36,632 bases of DNA from Aureimonas ureilytica (GCF_001475935.1 NZ_LDQA01000005.1:1-36632), one strand, 5' to 3'. Numbered from the stretch's first letter, positions 1 to 7,450 are shown. The notes: a model not told the origin generated them from the letters alone. Made by a program: numbers and translations.

Positions 1-2
1 GG

Positions 3-398
3 CTGATGAGCGTTCCCGGGGTCGGCCCGGTGGTGTCGCTGGCCTTTGTCGCCACGATCGACGATCCCGGCCGGTTCTCGAACTCGAAGGCCGTCGGGCC
101 CGCTCTGGGGCTGGTGCCCCGGCTCTCCCAGTCCGGGGAAACGGAGCGGATCGGGCGCATCTCGCGCTGCGGCGACGCGATGATGCGCGGCCTTCTGTTC
201 GAGGCGGCCACCGTGCTTCTGACCCGTGTTCGCACATGGTCCTGGCTGAAGGCCTGGGCGGTGAACCTGGCCAAGCGGCGCGGCATGAAACGGGCCATCG
301 TCGCGCTGTCCCGGCGCCTGGCCGTCATTCTTCACCGCATCTGGGTGGACGGAAGCCGAGTTCCAATGGACACGGGCAACGGCATGAGCAGGCTCTGA
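3..398 (+). CDS. IS110-family transposase, C-terminal part (cut by window start)
   Basis: The reading frame is open from the first bases of the window, so the 5' part lies outside it. The residues read LMSVPGVGPVVSLAFVATI, followed by a segment with F-S-N, K-A-V-G-P-A-L-G-L-V-P and a later R-R-G-M-K-R-A-I-V-A-L-S-R-R-L-A-V-I-L-H tail. This is the C-terminal transposase_20 region of IS110/IS116/IS902 transposases, which are DEDD enzymes that move circular intermediates and usually lack long terminal inverted repeats. The frame ends at a TGA at 396-398, and the right end of the element probably lies within a few bases. What follows directly is a sequence resembling a repABC intergenic element, so this IS may have landed in or next to a replication locus. 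The family call is firm; intactness cannot be judged. Confidence 0.85.
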   Translation: MMSVPGVGPVVSLAFVATIDDPGRFSNSKAVGPALGLVPRLSQSGETERIGRISRCGDAMMRGLLFEAATVLLTRVRTWSWLKAWAVNLAKRRGMKRAIVALSRRLAVILHRIWVDGSRVPMDTGNGMSRL

Positions 399-404
399 AG
401 GAGG

Positions 405-505
405 CAAGCCTTCGGGAACAGACCGATCATTGAAAGATCCGCCCTGGCGGAGACGTGTCCCTTGCGGGACGGGGAACGAGGCAAGCTCGCTAGGGCTCTT
501 GAGCC
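405..505 (+). ncRNA. Candidate repABC intergenic (ctRNA-like) element, copy A
   Basis: About 100 bases align by eye with 3824-3935, the segment just downstream of repB. Shared blocks include AAGCCTTCGG, the core ATCCGCCC, GGGGAAC.AGGC.AG, and CTTGAGCCG. In repABC replicons this position between repB and repC carries a small antisense RNA (ctRNA) on the strand opposite to rep, here the plus strand, which limits repC expression. Both copies can pair GGC(A/G)AG with CTTGAGCC. The homology between A and B is seen directly; the ctRNA identity is inferred from position. No clean T-tract terminator was found. Confidence 0.45.
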
Positions 506-606
506 GATCGTACCACTGGCACGGTCAGGACGCGCAACAGATCGAGCTGCCTCGCTCATTCCGATCCCATCATGGGAGGGCCCACCCGGGTCGATCCCGA
601 AGAGAA

Positions 607-629
607 GCATGATCCGCAAGGGATCACGC
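607..629. terminator. Hairpin downstream of the LysR gene
   Basis: GCATGATCC (607-615) pairs with GGATCACGC (621-629) over nine positions with one G-U pair and a five-base loop. Read on the minus strand it lies about 80 bases after the LysR stop and is followed by TTCTCTTC, a weak T-rich tail. It is a plausible but unproven terminator. The rest of 506-711 shows no gene I can support; an 11-bp palindrome CCCATCATGGG sits at 566-576. Confidence 0.3.
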
Positions 630-711
630 ATCAGCCAGGACGAGACATCAGCTCGGAGCGCTTGACCTCAACACGCCGAATAGAGAAGAGGCCCCTAGCC
701 CAAGACCTCGC

Positions 712-1755
712 TCACGTCGCCCCTTCGTCCGTGATGCGAGGTCTATCCGCCCAGGAAGCGATCGGTGTGAACCCGGAAAAGTAGCTGGCCAGTCTTGGCG
801 AGACCGTCAGGAAGGAAGCGATGTCGCTCGGCGACATGAAGTGCTCGCCGAACCATGGATAGGCTTGGGCGTCGAAACAACCGTTCAGCCATTCGACCAC
901 CGCTCGATGACGTGCGGTCTTGACCATTTCCGGGTGAACGGCGAGCCAGAGATCGACCGGAATCCGCAATCCGAGATCGAGAGGAACGAGATCGCCACCG
1001 ATGGCGGCGGCGTAGTTTGGCAGCATTCCGATCCCCGCGCCTTTTGCGATCGCCCAGTAATGAGCGCTCGCAAAGTTCGTGCGCAGGGCCACGAGGCGTT
1101 CCGCTATCTCCGGCGTATAGATTTGATCCAGCCCGTAGCCGGCGAACTGATCCATCTCCTGCTCGATGATCCGATGGCTCGCAAGATCCTCCAGGCTCGT
1201 CGGCAGACCATGGCGCTCGGCATAGGCTCGTCCTGCGAATAGCGTCATGTGAACCCGTCCGATCCGGCGCTTCACCACGTCGAAATCCGATGGCTCGACG
1301 GTCTGGATCGAGATGTCGGCTTCGAGCCTCAAGACGTCCACCGCCTGAAGCGCGCATTGCAGCGTCACCTGAATGTCTCGCCCAGGCCCGGCGAGGAAAT
1401 CCACGAGTTGTGGCACGAGCCAGAATGTCCCGATGCCCTCCGTGACGGCCAGGCGCACCGGACCTTTCATCGTATCGGCGGCGGAATGGGCGACACGCAT
1501 CATATCCACCATCGAGCGTTCCACCTGCCTGGCGGCGCTGACGACGCGCCTGCCCTCCACGGTCAGCTTCGCTCCGTCGACATGACGGTGGAACAGTGAG
1601 AAGCCGAACTGATCCTCGAGCCGGTCCACCGCGCTGCGCAGCTTGTTGACGCTCCGCCCGAGGTCCTGCGCGGCTTGGCGGAAGCTCTGGCGATCGGCAA
1701 CGGCCAGAATGACCTTCACCGCGTCCCAGTCCAGGTTGTGGAGATGGTGTTCCAT
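712..1755 (-). CDS. LysR-family transcriptional regulator
   Basis: About 347 residues with an N-terminal winged helix-turn-helix (roughly residues 8-66; F-R-Q-A-A-Q-D-L-G-R-S then L-E-D-Q-F-G-F-S-L-F) and a periplasmic-binding-like effector domain after it, the usual LysR layout, though with an unusually long C-terminal tail. An upstream TTG/ATG-type start at 1788 would add 11 residues, but the ATG at 1755 has a GGGGCG Shine-Dalgarno-like stretch at good spacing and gives the normal LysR N-terminus, so it is preferred. The gene is divergent from the acetyltransferase at 1845, and an 18-bp palindrome lies between them. LysR regulators commonly control the divergent neighbour, so the acetyltransferase operon is the likely target (inference). 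The effector is unknown. Confidence 0.9.
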   Translation of the reverse strand: MEHHLHNLDWDAVKVILAVADRQSFRQAAQDLGRSVNKLRSAVDRLEDQFGFSLFHRHVDGAKLTVEGRRVVSAARQVERSMVDMMRVAHSAADTMKGPVRLAVTEGIGTFWLVPQLVDFLAGPGRDIQVTLQCALQAVDVLRLEADISIQTVEPSDFDVVKRRIGRVHMTLFAGRAYAERHGLPTSLEDLASHRIIEQEMDQFAGYGLDQIYTPEIAERLVALRTNFASAHYWAIAKGAGIGMLPNYAAAIGGDLVPLDLGLRIPVDLWLAVHPEMVKTARHRAVVEWLNGCFDAQAYPWFGEHFMSPSDIASFLTVSPRLASYFSGFTPIASWADRPRITDEGAT

Positions 1756-1798
1756 CTGGCGAACGCCCCGTCGCAAACTTTGCTGCATCGGCGCTGCC

Positions 1799-1816
1799 GA
1801 TCGTTACGTAACGATC
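1799..1816. promoter_or_regulatory. Perfect 18-bp palindrome in the LysR/GNAT divergent promoter
   Basis: GATCGTTACGTAACGATC is a perfect palindrome in the short gap between the divergent lysR-type and GNAT genes. It is the obvious operator candidate. It does not have the odd-spaced symmetry of a classical T-N11-A LysR box, so another regulator, or an unusual LysR site, is possible. Confidence 0.6.
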
Positions 1817-1844
1817 CTCTCCACAATCCAGCGGAGAGAACAAG

Positions 1845-2483
1845 ATGAGTTCTGCGCCCTCCCCCACCCAGCCAACCGTCTCGATGCAAGTTCCCCCCGA
1901 CCGTAAGCCCCGCCGCTACGAGAAGGGTCTCGACGCCAATGGCACGGGCCTCGTGGTGGTGCATAGCATGGATGATTTCGTGAAGATGGCCGTCGTGCGC
2001 GCCGCCGTCTATATGGGCGAGAAGGCCTTCGCCTACGACCAGCAGTTCGACGGCAACGACTTTGCCGCAACGCATCTGCTTGCGAGCGTCCGGGGGGAGC
2101 CCGCCGGCTGCATCCGTATCCGCTTCTTCGGTGATTTCGCCAAAATGGAGCGCTTGGCGGTGCGCCGAGAGTTTCGCAAGTCTCGCCTCGCTTTCGAACT
2201 GGTTCGCGCCGCCGTCGATCTTTGCCGGGCCAAGGGCTATCGCAAGCTCTATGGCCATGCCAGCGAAGAGTATCTCAGCTTCTGGCTGCATTTCGGCTTC
2301 AAGGTCCGCGACAATGGCGCGCCCTTCGAATTGGCAAGCTGGCCGCTCGTCGAGATGATCGAAGATATCGAGCCCTTCGACGATGCCGTGAGGCTCGGCG
2401 ACGATCCGATCCGCACCATTCGCCCTGAAGGATCGTGGAACCAGCCCTGCGCGCTTGAGCGCGCCAGCACCTTGGCGAGCTGA
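1845..2483 (+). CDS. GNAT-family N-acyltransferase
   Basis: 212 residues. After a proline-rich N-terminus of about 35 residues comes a GNAT fold. There is a helix with V-R-A-A-V-Y-M-G-E, a D-Q-Q-F-D-G-N-D-F segment, the beta-strand 4/motif A stretch MERLAVRREFRKSRLAFELV (acetyl-CoA pyrophosphate loop region), and the C-terminal strand GFKV. GNAT enzymes transfer an acyl group from acyl-CoA to an amine; the substrate is not predictable here. GGAGAG about seven bases before the ATG supports the start. It is the first gene of a three-gene unit (next start at 2487, then 2735) and is divergent from the LysR gene. The fold is confident, the role unknown. Confidence 0.8.
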   Translation: MSSAPSPTQPTVSMQVPPDRKPRRYEKGLDANGTGLVVVHSMDDFVKMAVVRAAVYMGEKAFAYDQQFDGNDFAATHLLASVRGEPAGCIRIRFFGDFAKMERLAVRREFRKSRLAFELVRAAVDLCRAKGYRKLYGHASEEYLSFWLHFGFKVRDNGAPFELASWPLVEMIEDIEPFDDAVRLGDDPIRTIRPEGSWNQPCALERASTLAS

Positions 2484-2486
2484 GCC

Positions 2487-2747
2487 ATGAACGCAGAAGA
2501 AGAGCGCGGGCTGACCGAGTTGGCCCGGCATCTGACGCGAGGCCGGGAGCTGGCAAGCAGTATGACCCTGCCTTTCGTCACTCGGCTTCTCGATTTGTCG
2601 CTTTTGGAATTGGCGATGGTCTGGCACGGAAAAGAGAGAGGAACCAGTTCGTCCGGCAAAGGGTCGGGCTCGCTCGAAGACCTGCTTCAGCTCAAGCTTC
2701 GTGTTTCGCTCCTGGAACGAGACGCGAGCCCGCCATGCCGAAGATGA
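2487..2747 (+). CDS. Small hypothetical protein, operon with GNAT gene
   Basis: 86 residues, starting three bases after the GNAT stop. The sequence is largely helical and leucine-rich in the middle (V-T-R-L-L-D-L-S-L-L-E-L-A-M-V-W) and polar at both ends. I recognise no family. The close spacing to the acetyltransferase and the 13-base overlap with the next gene support translation as part of one transcript. It could be a partner or substrate-handling protein of the acetyltransferase, but nothing in the sequence shows this. Confidence 0.5.
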   Translation: MNAEEERGLTELARHLTRGRELASSMTLPFVTRLLDLSLLELAMVWHGKERGTSSSGKGSGSLEDLLQLKLRVSLLERDASPPCRR

Positions 2748-3109
2748 AATCGGCCCGCTTCGATCCACTCCGCTTGAAGACGACACAAAGGGCCGATCTG
2801 GAAATACCCCTCGCAGAGCCGACCGAGCAGCAATTGCTGGCCGCTTATCTCGCGGACTTGTTGCTCGACACGCAACGATGTTCCGAACAGGCGGGCTCTT
2901 TGCTGGAACTTGCGGTCACCACCCTCGACCCTCTCAGAAAGGGACGAAGGCCAAACCCTGTCGTGCAGGTCGGGTCAGGTCCGTCCCCTGTTCTTGCTCT
3001 CACCTTCGCTTTGCAGGACCTGATGCCGGGGACGGGGCCGCATTTCTGGGTGACGATGGCCGTTCAAATCCTGAATGGCGAGCGGATCGAGACGATCGGT
3101 ACGAGCTGA
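2735..3109 (+). CDS. Hypothetical protein, third gene of GNAT operon
   Basis: 124 residues, overlapping the end of the previous gene by 13 bases in a different frame, which suggests translational coupling. It has a helical stretch E-Q-Q-L-L-A-A-Y-L-A-D-L-L-L-D-T and a hydrophobic C-terminal part with F-W-V-T-M-A-V-Q-I-L. There is no signal peptide and no motif I recognise. The gene ends just before a strong hairpin shared with the convergent XRE gene. Function unknown. Confidence 0.5.
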   Translation: MPKMKSARFDPLRLKTTQRADLEIPLAEPTEQQLLAAYLADLLLDTQRCSEQAGSLLELAVTTLDPLRKGRRPNPVVQVGSGPSPVLALTFALQDLMPGTGPHFWVTMAVQILNGERIETIGTS

Positions 3110-3112
3110 ACC

Positions 3113-3144
3113 AAGGCCTGAATCCGCTCGCGGACTCAGGCCTT
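3113..3144. terminator. Bidirectional terminator-like hairpin between convergent genes
   Basis: AAGGCCTGA (3113-3121) pairs perfectly with TCAGGCCTT (3136-3144), and TCCG/CGGA continue the stem inside around a CTCG loop with one mismatch. It lies between the stop of the plus-strand gene (3109) and overlaps the stop codon of the minus-strand XRE gene (3136), so it can serve both. Confidence 0.7.
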
Positions 3145-3504
3145 CCTGGCCAAAGCCTCGACAAGATCCGCCAGGGACCGCCGAAGATCGGGATCGAGAG
3201 ACCCGATCTTCCGCGCGATCATGATGCATTGATGATCGGGCATCGGAAAGCTGGTCTCCGACACGCTTTCCTCTTCGAGGAAGAAATCTCCGATCCGAAC
3301 ATTCAGCGCGTTCGCGATCCGAGCAAGTGTGGAGGCGGAAACGCGGTTCGTCCCGCTCTCGTACTTCTGAACCTGTTGGTAGGTGACTCCGATTTGGGAC
3401 GCCAGCATGTCCAGCGACATCCCCCTTTCCTTGCGGATCAGACGGATCTGCATGCCGACCCGAACGTCAACGTTATCCGGTTGCTCCTTCGGCACACCTA
3501 CCAT
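3136..3504 (-). CDS. XRE-family helix-turn-helix regulator
   Basis: 122 residues with a Cro/C1-type HTH at about residues 16-72 (I-R-L-I-R-K-E-R-G-M-S, then Q-I-G-V-T-Y-Q-Q-V-Q-K-Y-E-S-G, then L-A-R-I-A-N-A-L) and an acidic helical tail. Short proteins of exactly this kind are common in alphaproteobacteria, on chromosomes and plasmids. It lies directly where repC would be expected downstream of repB on the minus strand, but is unrelated to RepC. It is convergent with the GNAT operon. Its target is unknown; plasmid copy or maintenance control is possible from location only. Confidence 0.85.
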   Translation of the reverse strand: MVGVPKEQPDNVDVRVGMQIRLIRKERGMSLDMLASQIGVTYQQVQKYESGTNRVSASTLARIANALNVRIGDFFLEEESVSETSFPMPDHQCIMIARKIGSLDPDLRRSLADLVEALARKA

Positions 3505-3823
3505 CGAAGAATCCCGTGTTCCGACCGAAAGCAGCTATAAGCCGACGAGCACGACCGCTCAAGGCGGCCTTGTCGCACGGCGGCGATATCCCACGCGGGG
3601 TGAAACTCAAGAAAAAGTGTCATCGCGCACGAAAGACGGGACAGGGTCCGGCGGATGACGGGGCATGTGCATGGTCGAGGGGACCATCTTGCTCCCAACT
3701 CGCGTTCGTATCGGGCCTCGCGCAGGGGCGGGGCCGCGAACCTGACCCAGCGGCCCAGCACAAGACGCCCCCCGCCGCGTTGTGCCGCCGACGGGCCGTC
3801 ACCCTTCCTGGCATCCGGGTCGA
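3505..3823. other. Gene-free stretch downstream of repB where repC is missing
   Basis: No coding region I can support. The minus strand has an open frame through 3498-3959, but it runs through the ctRNA-like element and the end of repB and shows no RepC similarity (no P-F-G-R-R-P type N-terminus). The sequence is GC-rich with no obvious repeats. Confidence 0.5.
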
Positions 3824-3935
3824 TGAAAGCCTTCGGAACGAAGACACGTATCGACCATCCGCCCCAGCTGAGATCTGCCCTTTGCCGGGCGGGGAACAAG
3901 GCGAGTTCTTGCCGACGCTTGAGCCGGTCACGTCG
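3824..3935 (+). ncRNA. Candidate repABC intergenic (ctRNA-like) element, copy B
   Basis: This element lies immediately after the repB stop (3940), the position of the incompatibility antisense RNA gene in repABC replicons, and is homologous to copy A at 405-505. On the minus strand it reads GGCAAGAACTCGCC then TTGTTCCCCG, a conserved-looking block. The antisense RNA would be read on the plus strand and would normally act on the repC leader, but no repC follows. Location and duplication are seen; RNA function is inferred. Confidence 0.5.
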
Positions 3936-3939
3936 ATCG

Positions 3940-4935
3940 TCAGCTTGCGGGCCTGTCATACGTCTTGCGGAAATCCTCGTAGAGACGATCGAGGTTTTCA
4001 GAGATGTATTCCCCGAAGGCCGATGCCTCCTTGGCTTTGATAGCCATTGTGAAAGCGCGGCCCGAATCCTTCGTACCGACCTTCACGGCGCTTCCCGCAA
4101 GCGTCCAGGTTTTGCTCTTCAACCTCGCAGAAGCCGGATGCCGGGCTTTCGCTTTGGTGGCTTGTTCCAGAAGGACGTTGAAGCGCTGATCCGGTGGCGT
4201 GTCAGACAGCGTCCCGGATCCTAGAAACTCCATCACGGACGCCGCCTTTCTGGGGTTCTGCAACGCCTTCTTCATCGCCTCCCATCGGTCGCGTCCAACC
4301 CCCTTGGCGGCACCAACAGCTTCCAGCACGGCTTCGGGTACGCTTTCCGCGATGCCCAACATTCGCGACAAGAGCGTATCATCGATCGTCAGCGCCTTTT
4401 TCACGTCGTCTTTTCCGATACCGGCTCGGAGAAGCTTACGGGCGAAAAGAGCCTTCTCGACGAAACTGAGGTCGGCACGTGCGGAGTTCTCCTGCCCTTG
4501 GGCGATGACGTGAGCGATATCCTCCAATGGTTTGACGATCGCTCGAACCGAAATCCCCAGAGCTCTCGCAACTTTCGCGCGCCGATGCCCATAGACGATG
4601 ACATACCTTTGCGGCTCGACCGGATGAGGGCGGACTAGAATTGGCGAGTGCTGACCGCTCTCGCGAATGGCTCCCAGCAAGGCCTGAAAGTCTTCCTCGT
4701 CGTCACCGATCCGATCGGCATAAGGTGAGGCATCCAGTGCGTGAGGATCCAGATCGACGATGACGCTCCCTTCCATGACGAGCATGGAGTCTTCAGCCAT
4801 TTCATCCAGGGTCTGCATCATGGACCGTGTGGCGCCACGCCGAGCATACTGCGCACGCGCTTCGGAAGTGGGGCGGGCCTCCCCCTCGTCCGATCGATCT
4901 CCGATCAAACTCCCGAGTAAGTTCTTTCTAGCCAT
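3940..4935 (-). CDS. repB: Plasmid partitioning protein RepB (ParB family)
   Basis: 331 residues, typical of RepB. A basic N-terminus (MARKNLLGSLIGD), a ParB/Srx N-terminal domain at about residues 55-150 with the GHRR motif at 116-119 (ParB CTPase signature region), a central HTH region (V-E-K-A-L-F-A-R-K-L-L then D-D-T-L-L-S-R-M-L-G-I-A-E-S), and a C-terminal dimerisation part. RepB binds parS centromere sites and works with RepA to segregate the plasmid. The gene follows repA by 77 bases on the same strand. The family call is firm. What is odd is that no repC follows. Confidence 0.95.
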   Translation of the reverse strand: MARKNLLGSLIGDRSDEGEARPTSEARAQYARRGATRSMMQTLDEMAEDSMLVMEGSVIVDLDPHALDASPYADRIGDDEEDFQALLGAIRESGQHSPILVRPHPVEPQRYVIVYGHRRAKVARALGISVRAIVKPLEDIAHVIAQGQENSARADLSFVEKALFARKLLRAGIGKDDVKKALTIDDTLLSRMLGIAESVPEAVLEAVGAAKGVGRDRWEAMKKALQNPRKAASVMEFLGSGTLSDTPPDQRFNVLLEQATKAKARHPASARLKSKTWTLAGSAVKVGTKDSGRAFTMAIKAKEASAFGEYISENLDRLYEDFRKTYDRPAS

Positions 4936-4949
4936 TCGAGCGACCCGAA

Positions 4950-4959
4950 TTCGTACGAA
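4950..4959. promoter_or_regulatory. 10-bp palindrome between repA and repB
   Basis: TTCGTACGAA is perfectly palindromic and lies in the short repA-repB gap, one of the places where repABC plasmids carry parS. It does not match the GTT...AAC parS pattern known from rhizobial plasmids, so the call as centromere is tentative. Confidence 0.25.
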
Positions 4960-5012
4960 ACATCTGTTTTATTTCGCCTTTTTGACGATTTGCACGGCTG
5001 TCAATTTTGGGG

Positions 5013-6221
5013 TCATTTGCGTCCCCAAGCCTTGTGGATCAAGTCGGCGATTTCCCCATTCACCGAATTCAGCGACTCGATGGCGCGGTCGTAGGTCGTG
5101 CGCGTGAACTGACCTCTTTCGACCTCGTAGAGAGTTTGCTTGGTAATCCCCGCGTCGGATATGGCCGTCGACTTCAGCATGGGAGCTGACAGAAGGAAGC
5201 GGCCGAACATGGCCTGCATGAATCCCACCATCTGTGCTTGGGGTCCGTCTGTCGGTTCATATCGGGTGACGAGATAACGAAACCAGTTCAACTGAATTCG
5301 GGCACCTGCACCTTTGATGGAGTGCAGAATGCCCCCGAGCATCAGAAGGAACTGGCTCATCGACATGATATCCAGCATCTGAGGATGGACGGTGATCAGG
5401 ACGGACGTCGAAGCGGCGAGCGCCGTCAGTGTCAGATACCCGAGCTGTGGCGGGCAATCGATCACCACCACATCGTATCGTGCATCGACCTCTTTCAGCG
5501 CTTGGCTGATGCGCGTGAAAAAGAGACGACCTTCCTTACTGCTCTTGTTGGAAGCTGCGATCGGTGTTTCGTACTCGTATTCCTGCAGCTCCAAATTCGC
5601 AGGAATGATATCCAATCCCGGAAAGTTGGTGGGCTTGATGACATCGGCGATGGAACACCGATCCTCATCATACCGAATGGCATCGAATAAGGAGGGGTTC
5701 TTATCCAACTCCGGCTGAATGCCATGCAGTGCCGTCAGTGACGCCTGCGGATCGAGATCGATAGCAAGGACGCGATGGCCCGTTAAAGCGAGATACTGCG
5801 CCAGATGCGCGGCGGTCGTGGTCTTTCCACTGCCACCCTTAAAGTTGACCACCGAGATGACTTGCAATGCATCTCCGTCGCGTCGGTGGGGCACGTAGCG
5901 TTTGAGATCACCTCGTCCATGCTTGTCGAGAAAGGATCGAAGCTCGAGCATTTGTTCGGCTGAGTACGACCGACGCCCAGACGGCGAGACCAGAGGCTTT
6001 GGCCCCTTTCCATCAAGGTGCAGCTTCTTGATGTGGTTCTGCGTCACGCCCAGAAAATCTGCGACCTCCGCCATGGAGTAGAGCCTCAAGCCTTTTTCGG
6101 CATTGGGCGGATACTGCTCCATCCGCAACAGGTTGAGTTTGTCCGAGATCAGTTCCCCTTGCCGAAGGATTTCCTCGTCGAAATCACGCATCATCGCGAT
6201 CGAAGGGGGTACAGATTGCAT
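5013..6221 (-). CDS. repA: Plasmid partitioning ATPase RepA (ParA family)
   Basis: 402 residues from the ATG at 6221, which is preceded by AGAAGAGA; an upstream in-frame ATG at 6311 would put the start before the predicted promoter and is rejected. Residues 45-95 form a MerR-like HTH (M-A-E-V-A-D-F-L-G-V-T, then R-R-S-Y-S-A-E-Q-M), followed by the ParA ATPase with deviant Walker A KGGSGKTT at 128-135 and Walker B V-V-I-D-C-P-P-Q-L. RepA drives plasmid segregation with RepB and represses its own operon in characterised repABC systems. The promoter candidate at 6275-6303 carries a palindrome suited to that autoregulation. Confidence 0.95.
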   Translation of the reverse strand: MQSVPPSIAMMRDFDEEILRQGELISDKLNLLRMEQYPPNAEKGLRLYSMAEVADFLGVTQNHIKKLHLDGKGPKPLVSPSGRRSYSAEQMLELRSFLDKHGRGDLKRYVPHRRDGDALQVISVVNFKGGSGKTTTAAHLAQYLALTGHRVLAIDLDPQASLTALHGIQPELDKNPSLFDAIRYDEDRCSIADVIKPTNFPGLDIIPANLELQEYEYETPIAASNKSSKEGRLFFTRISQALKEVDARYDVVVIDCPPQLGYLTLTALAASTSVLITVHPQMLDIMSMSQFLLMLGGILHSIKGAGARIQLNWFRYLVTRYEPTDGPQAQMVGFMQAMFGRFLLSAPMLKSTAISDAGITKQTLYEVERGQFTRTTYDRAIESLNSVNGEIADLIHKAWGRK

Positions 6222-6274
6222 GGCGATCTCTTCTAAATAACGCTTTCTGCGCCAAATTCGACGTAGAAGCGCTA

Positions 6275-6303
6275 TTGGTATGGATATATCCAACAGTGTG
6301 CAA
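6275..6303 (-). promoter_or_regulatory. repA promoter with embedded palindrome
   Basis: On the minus strand TTGCAC (6298-6303) and TACCAA (6275-6280) are spaced 17 bases as -35 and -10 boxes. The palindrome GGATATATCC (6282-6291) lies between them, a good position for a repressing operator, plausibly bound by RepA. A second inverted repeat, ACCTCG/CGAGGT, lies upstream at 6314-6333. Confidence 0.5.
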
Positions 6304-6420
6304 GGTGACACGCACCTCGCCTTTCAACGAGGTTTCGCCCCAGCTGATAAATCAAGCATGTTTTCCGGAGTAATCTCAGTAGTTTGCCTGTTCAGAGCGT
6401 CTAAGCTCAAGGCTCATTGA

Positions 6421-6497
6421 TCAGAACCAAAAGATGACGGTTGCTGCGATGCAGATGGCTGAGAAGAAGGTGTGGCGCATCAGTTGTAGCGGGTCGC
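6421..6497 (-). pseudogene. IS5-family transposase C-terminal remnant
   Basis: The minus strand reads A-T-R-Y-N, a stop, then, one frame over, RHTFFSAICIAATVIFWF and a TGA at 6421. IS5-family transposases commonly end with (I)ATRYDRCAHTF-SAICIAA-VIFWL, so one stop and one missing base separate the two parts. Only the tail survives; it is joined at about 6497 to an IS3 remnant. Confidence 0.7.
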
Positions 6498-7200
6498 GCC
6501 GCGCCGCCAGATCGCCATCATCAAGGCATCGGCGACGAGTTGGGCCGTCATGGCGCTGTTCATGACCCGCCGACCACCTGCCTGGAGAGGAGGTCGATGA
6601 TGGCCGTGGTGTCGAGCCGACCTTTGGCGATCCGGATGCAAGTGACTTCGGCGTTCCCCATCTGGTTTAACCTGTCGGCGGTGAACTGGCGATCCAGCAC
6701 ATCGTCCACACTGACCGAGCGCACGCCGTCATCCTGGGGCACGACCGCATCGCCGCGGTCGTGCCATCAGTCCATCCAGCCTCATCAGCCGCTCGATCCG
6801 ATGCAGACTGAAGGGAAGAGCTCCAGCTAAATGATCGTGCCAGAACCGGCGCGCGGCATAGCTCCCATTGCTTGAAAGGAAGCTCTCCCGAATCCTGGCA
6901 TCGAAGGCTCCATTGCTGCGGTCGCAAGCACCGATGGCACGAACGAGCCAGACATGAACGCCGCTGCGCCAAACACCGAGCGCTTCGCAGAGCCAAGAGA
7001 GCCCCAGATCCCTCGGTGCTTCGCAACGAACCCGACCATCACATCGACTTCCTGGCAAAGTCGGCGACGGCTTTTTGAGAATGTCGCGCTCTCGCACCAA
7101 CCCCACCGCCTCAAGCTTGAACCCGCGGCTGAACTTGCGTCGATGCCTTCACACTCTCCATTTCCAGAAACACCGTCTCGTTGTCCACAGAACCGGCAGT
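6498..7200 (-). pseudogene. Decayed IS3-family transposase (orfAB) remnant
   Basis: IS3 transposase pieces appear in order on the minus strand but in several frames. They are GFVAKHRGIWG; then SWLCEALGVWRSGVHVWLVR with R-I-R-E-S-F-L and H-R-I-E-R-L-M-R-L; then D-V-L-D-R-Q-F-T-A-D-R-L-N-Q and A-I-I-D-L-L-S-R-Q-V-V-G; then MTAQLVADALMMAIWRRG. The order matches the HTH_21 and rve (DDE) domains of IS3 orfB. Frameshifts and missing residues in the catalytic core mean it cannot be active. It separates the rep locus from the GntR-regulated catabolic genes. Confidence 0.8.
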
Positions 7201-7246
7201 AGGCCACGCAGACGCCCACAAAGCAGAGCTATTAGCGGGCAAAGCT

Positions 7247-7276
7247 TGACAGTCATCATGTATACAGTACGCTAGT
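7247..7276 (+). promoter_or_regulatory. Promoter with GTATAC operator for the solute-binding protein gene
   Basis: TTGACA (7247-7252) and TACGCT (7269-7274) with a 16-base spacer form a good sigma-70-type promoter. The sequence ATCATGTATACAGTACGCTAG (7256-7276) lies in and beyond the spacer. Its reverse complement matches 10431-10450 closely (TAGnGTACnGTATACATnAT). This shared site is the likely operator of the GntR regulator encoded at 10516. Confidence 0.65.
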
Positions 7277-7340
7277 TATCGTCGTGGTGGCTCTTTCAAA
7301 TGATCGAGATGCCCTGAAAACCGAGTTCGCACCCATGCGC

Positions 7341-7365
7341 CCGACACGGAGTGCGGCGGTGTCGG
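7341..7365 (+). other. Stem-loop in the 5' leader
   Basis: CCGACAC (7341-7347) pairs perfectly with GTGTCGG (7359-7365) in the untranslated leader about 85 bases before the start codon at 7451. It could affect mRNA stability or translation; no known riboswitch class is recognised. Confidence 0.35.
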
Positions 7366-7450
7366 ATTAAGCTTTCACCGACCGTGGATGTCCCGCATGG
7401 CGCAAGCCCATGCCGACCTCGCGTTTTCAAGTCGCTTCGGGAGGATGCGA

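Noticed and set aside
1799-1816. Classical LysR T-N11-A box
   Set aside because: The symmetric T and A are separated by 12 bases, not 11, so the palindrome was reported without that label.
3498-3959. Minus-strand open frame after repB as a short repC
   Set aside because: No RepC-like motif; it runs through the ctRNA-like element and the repB end.
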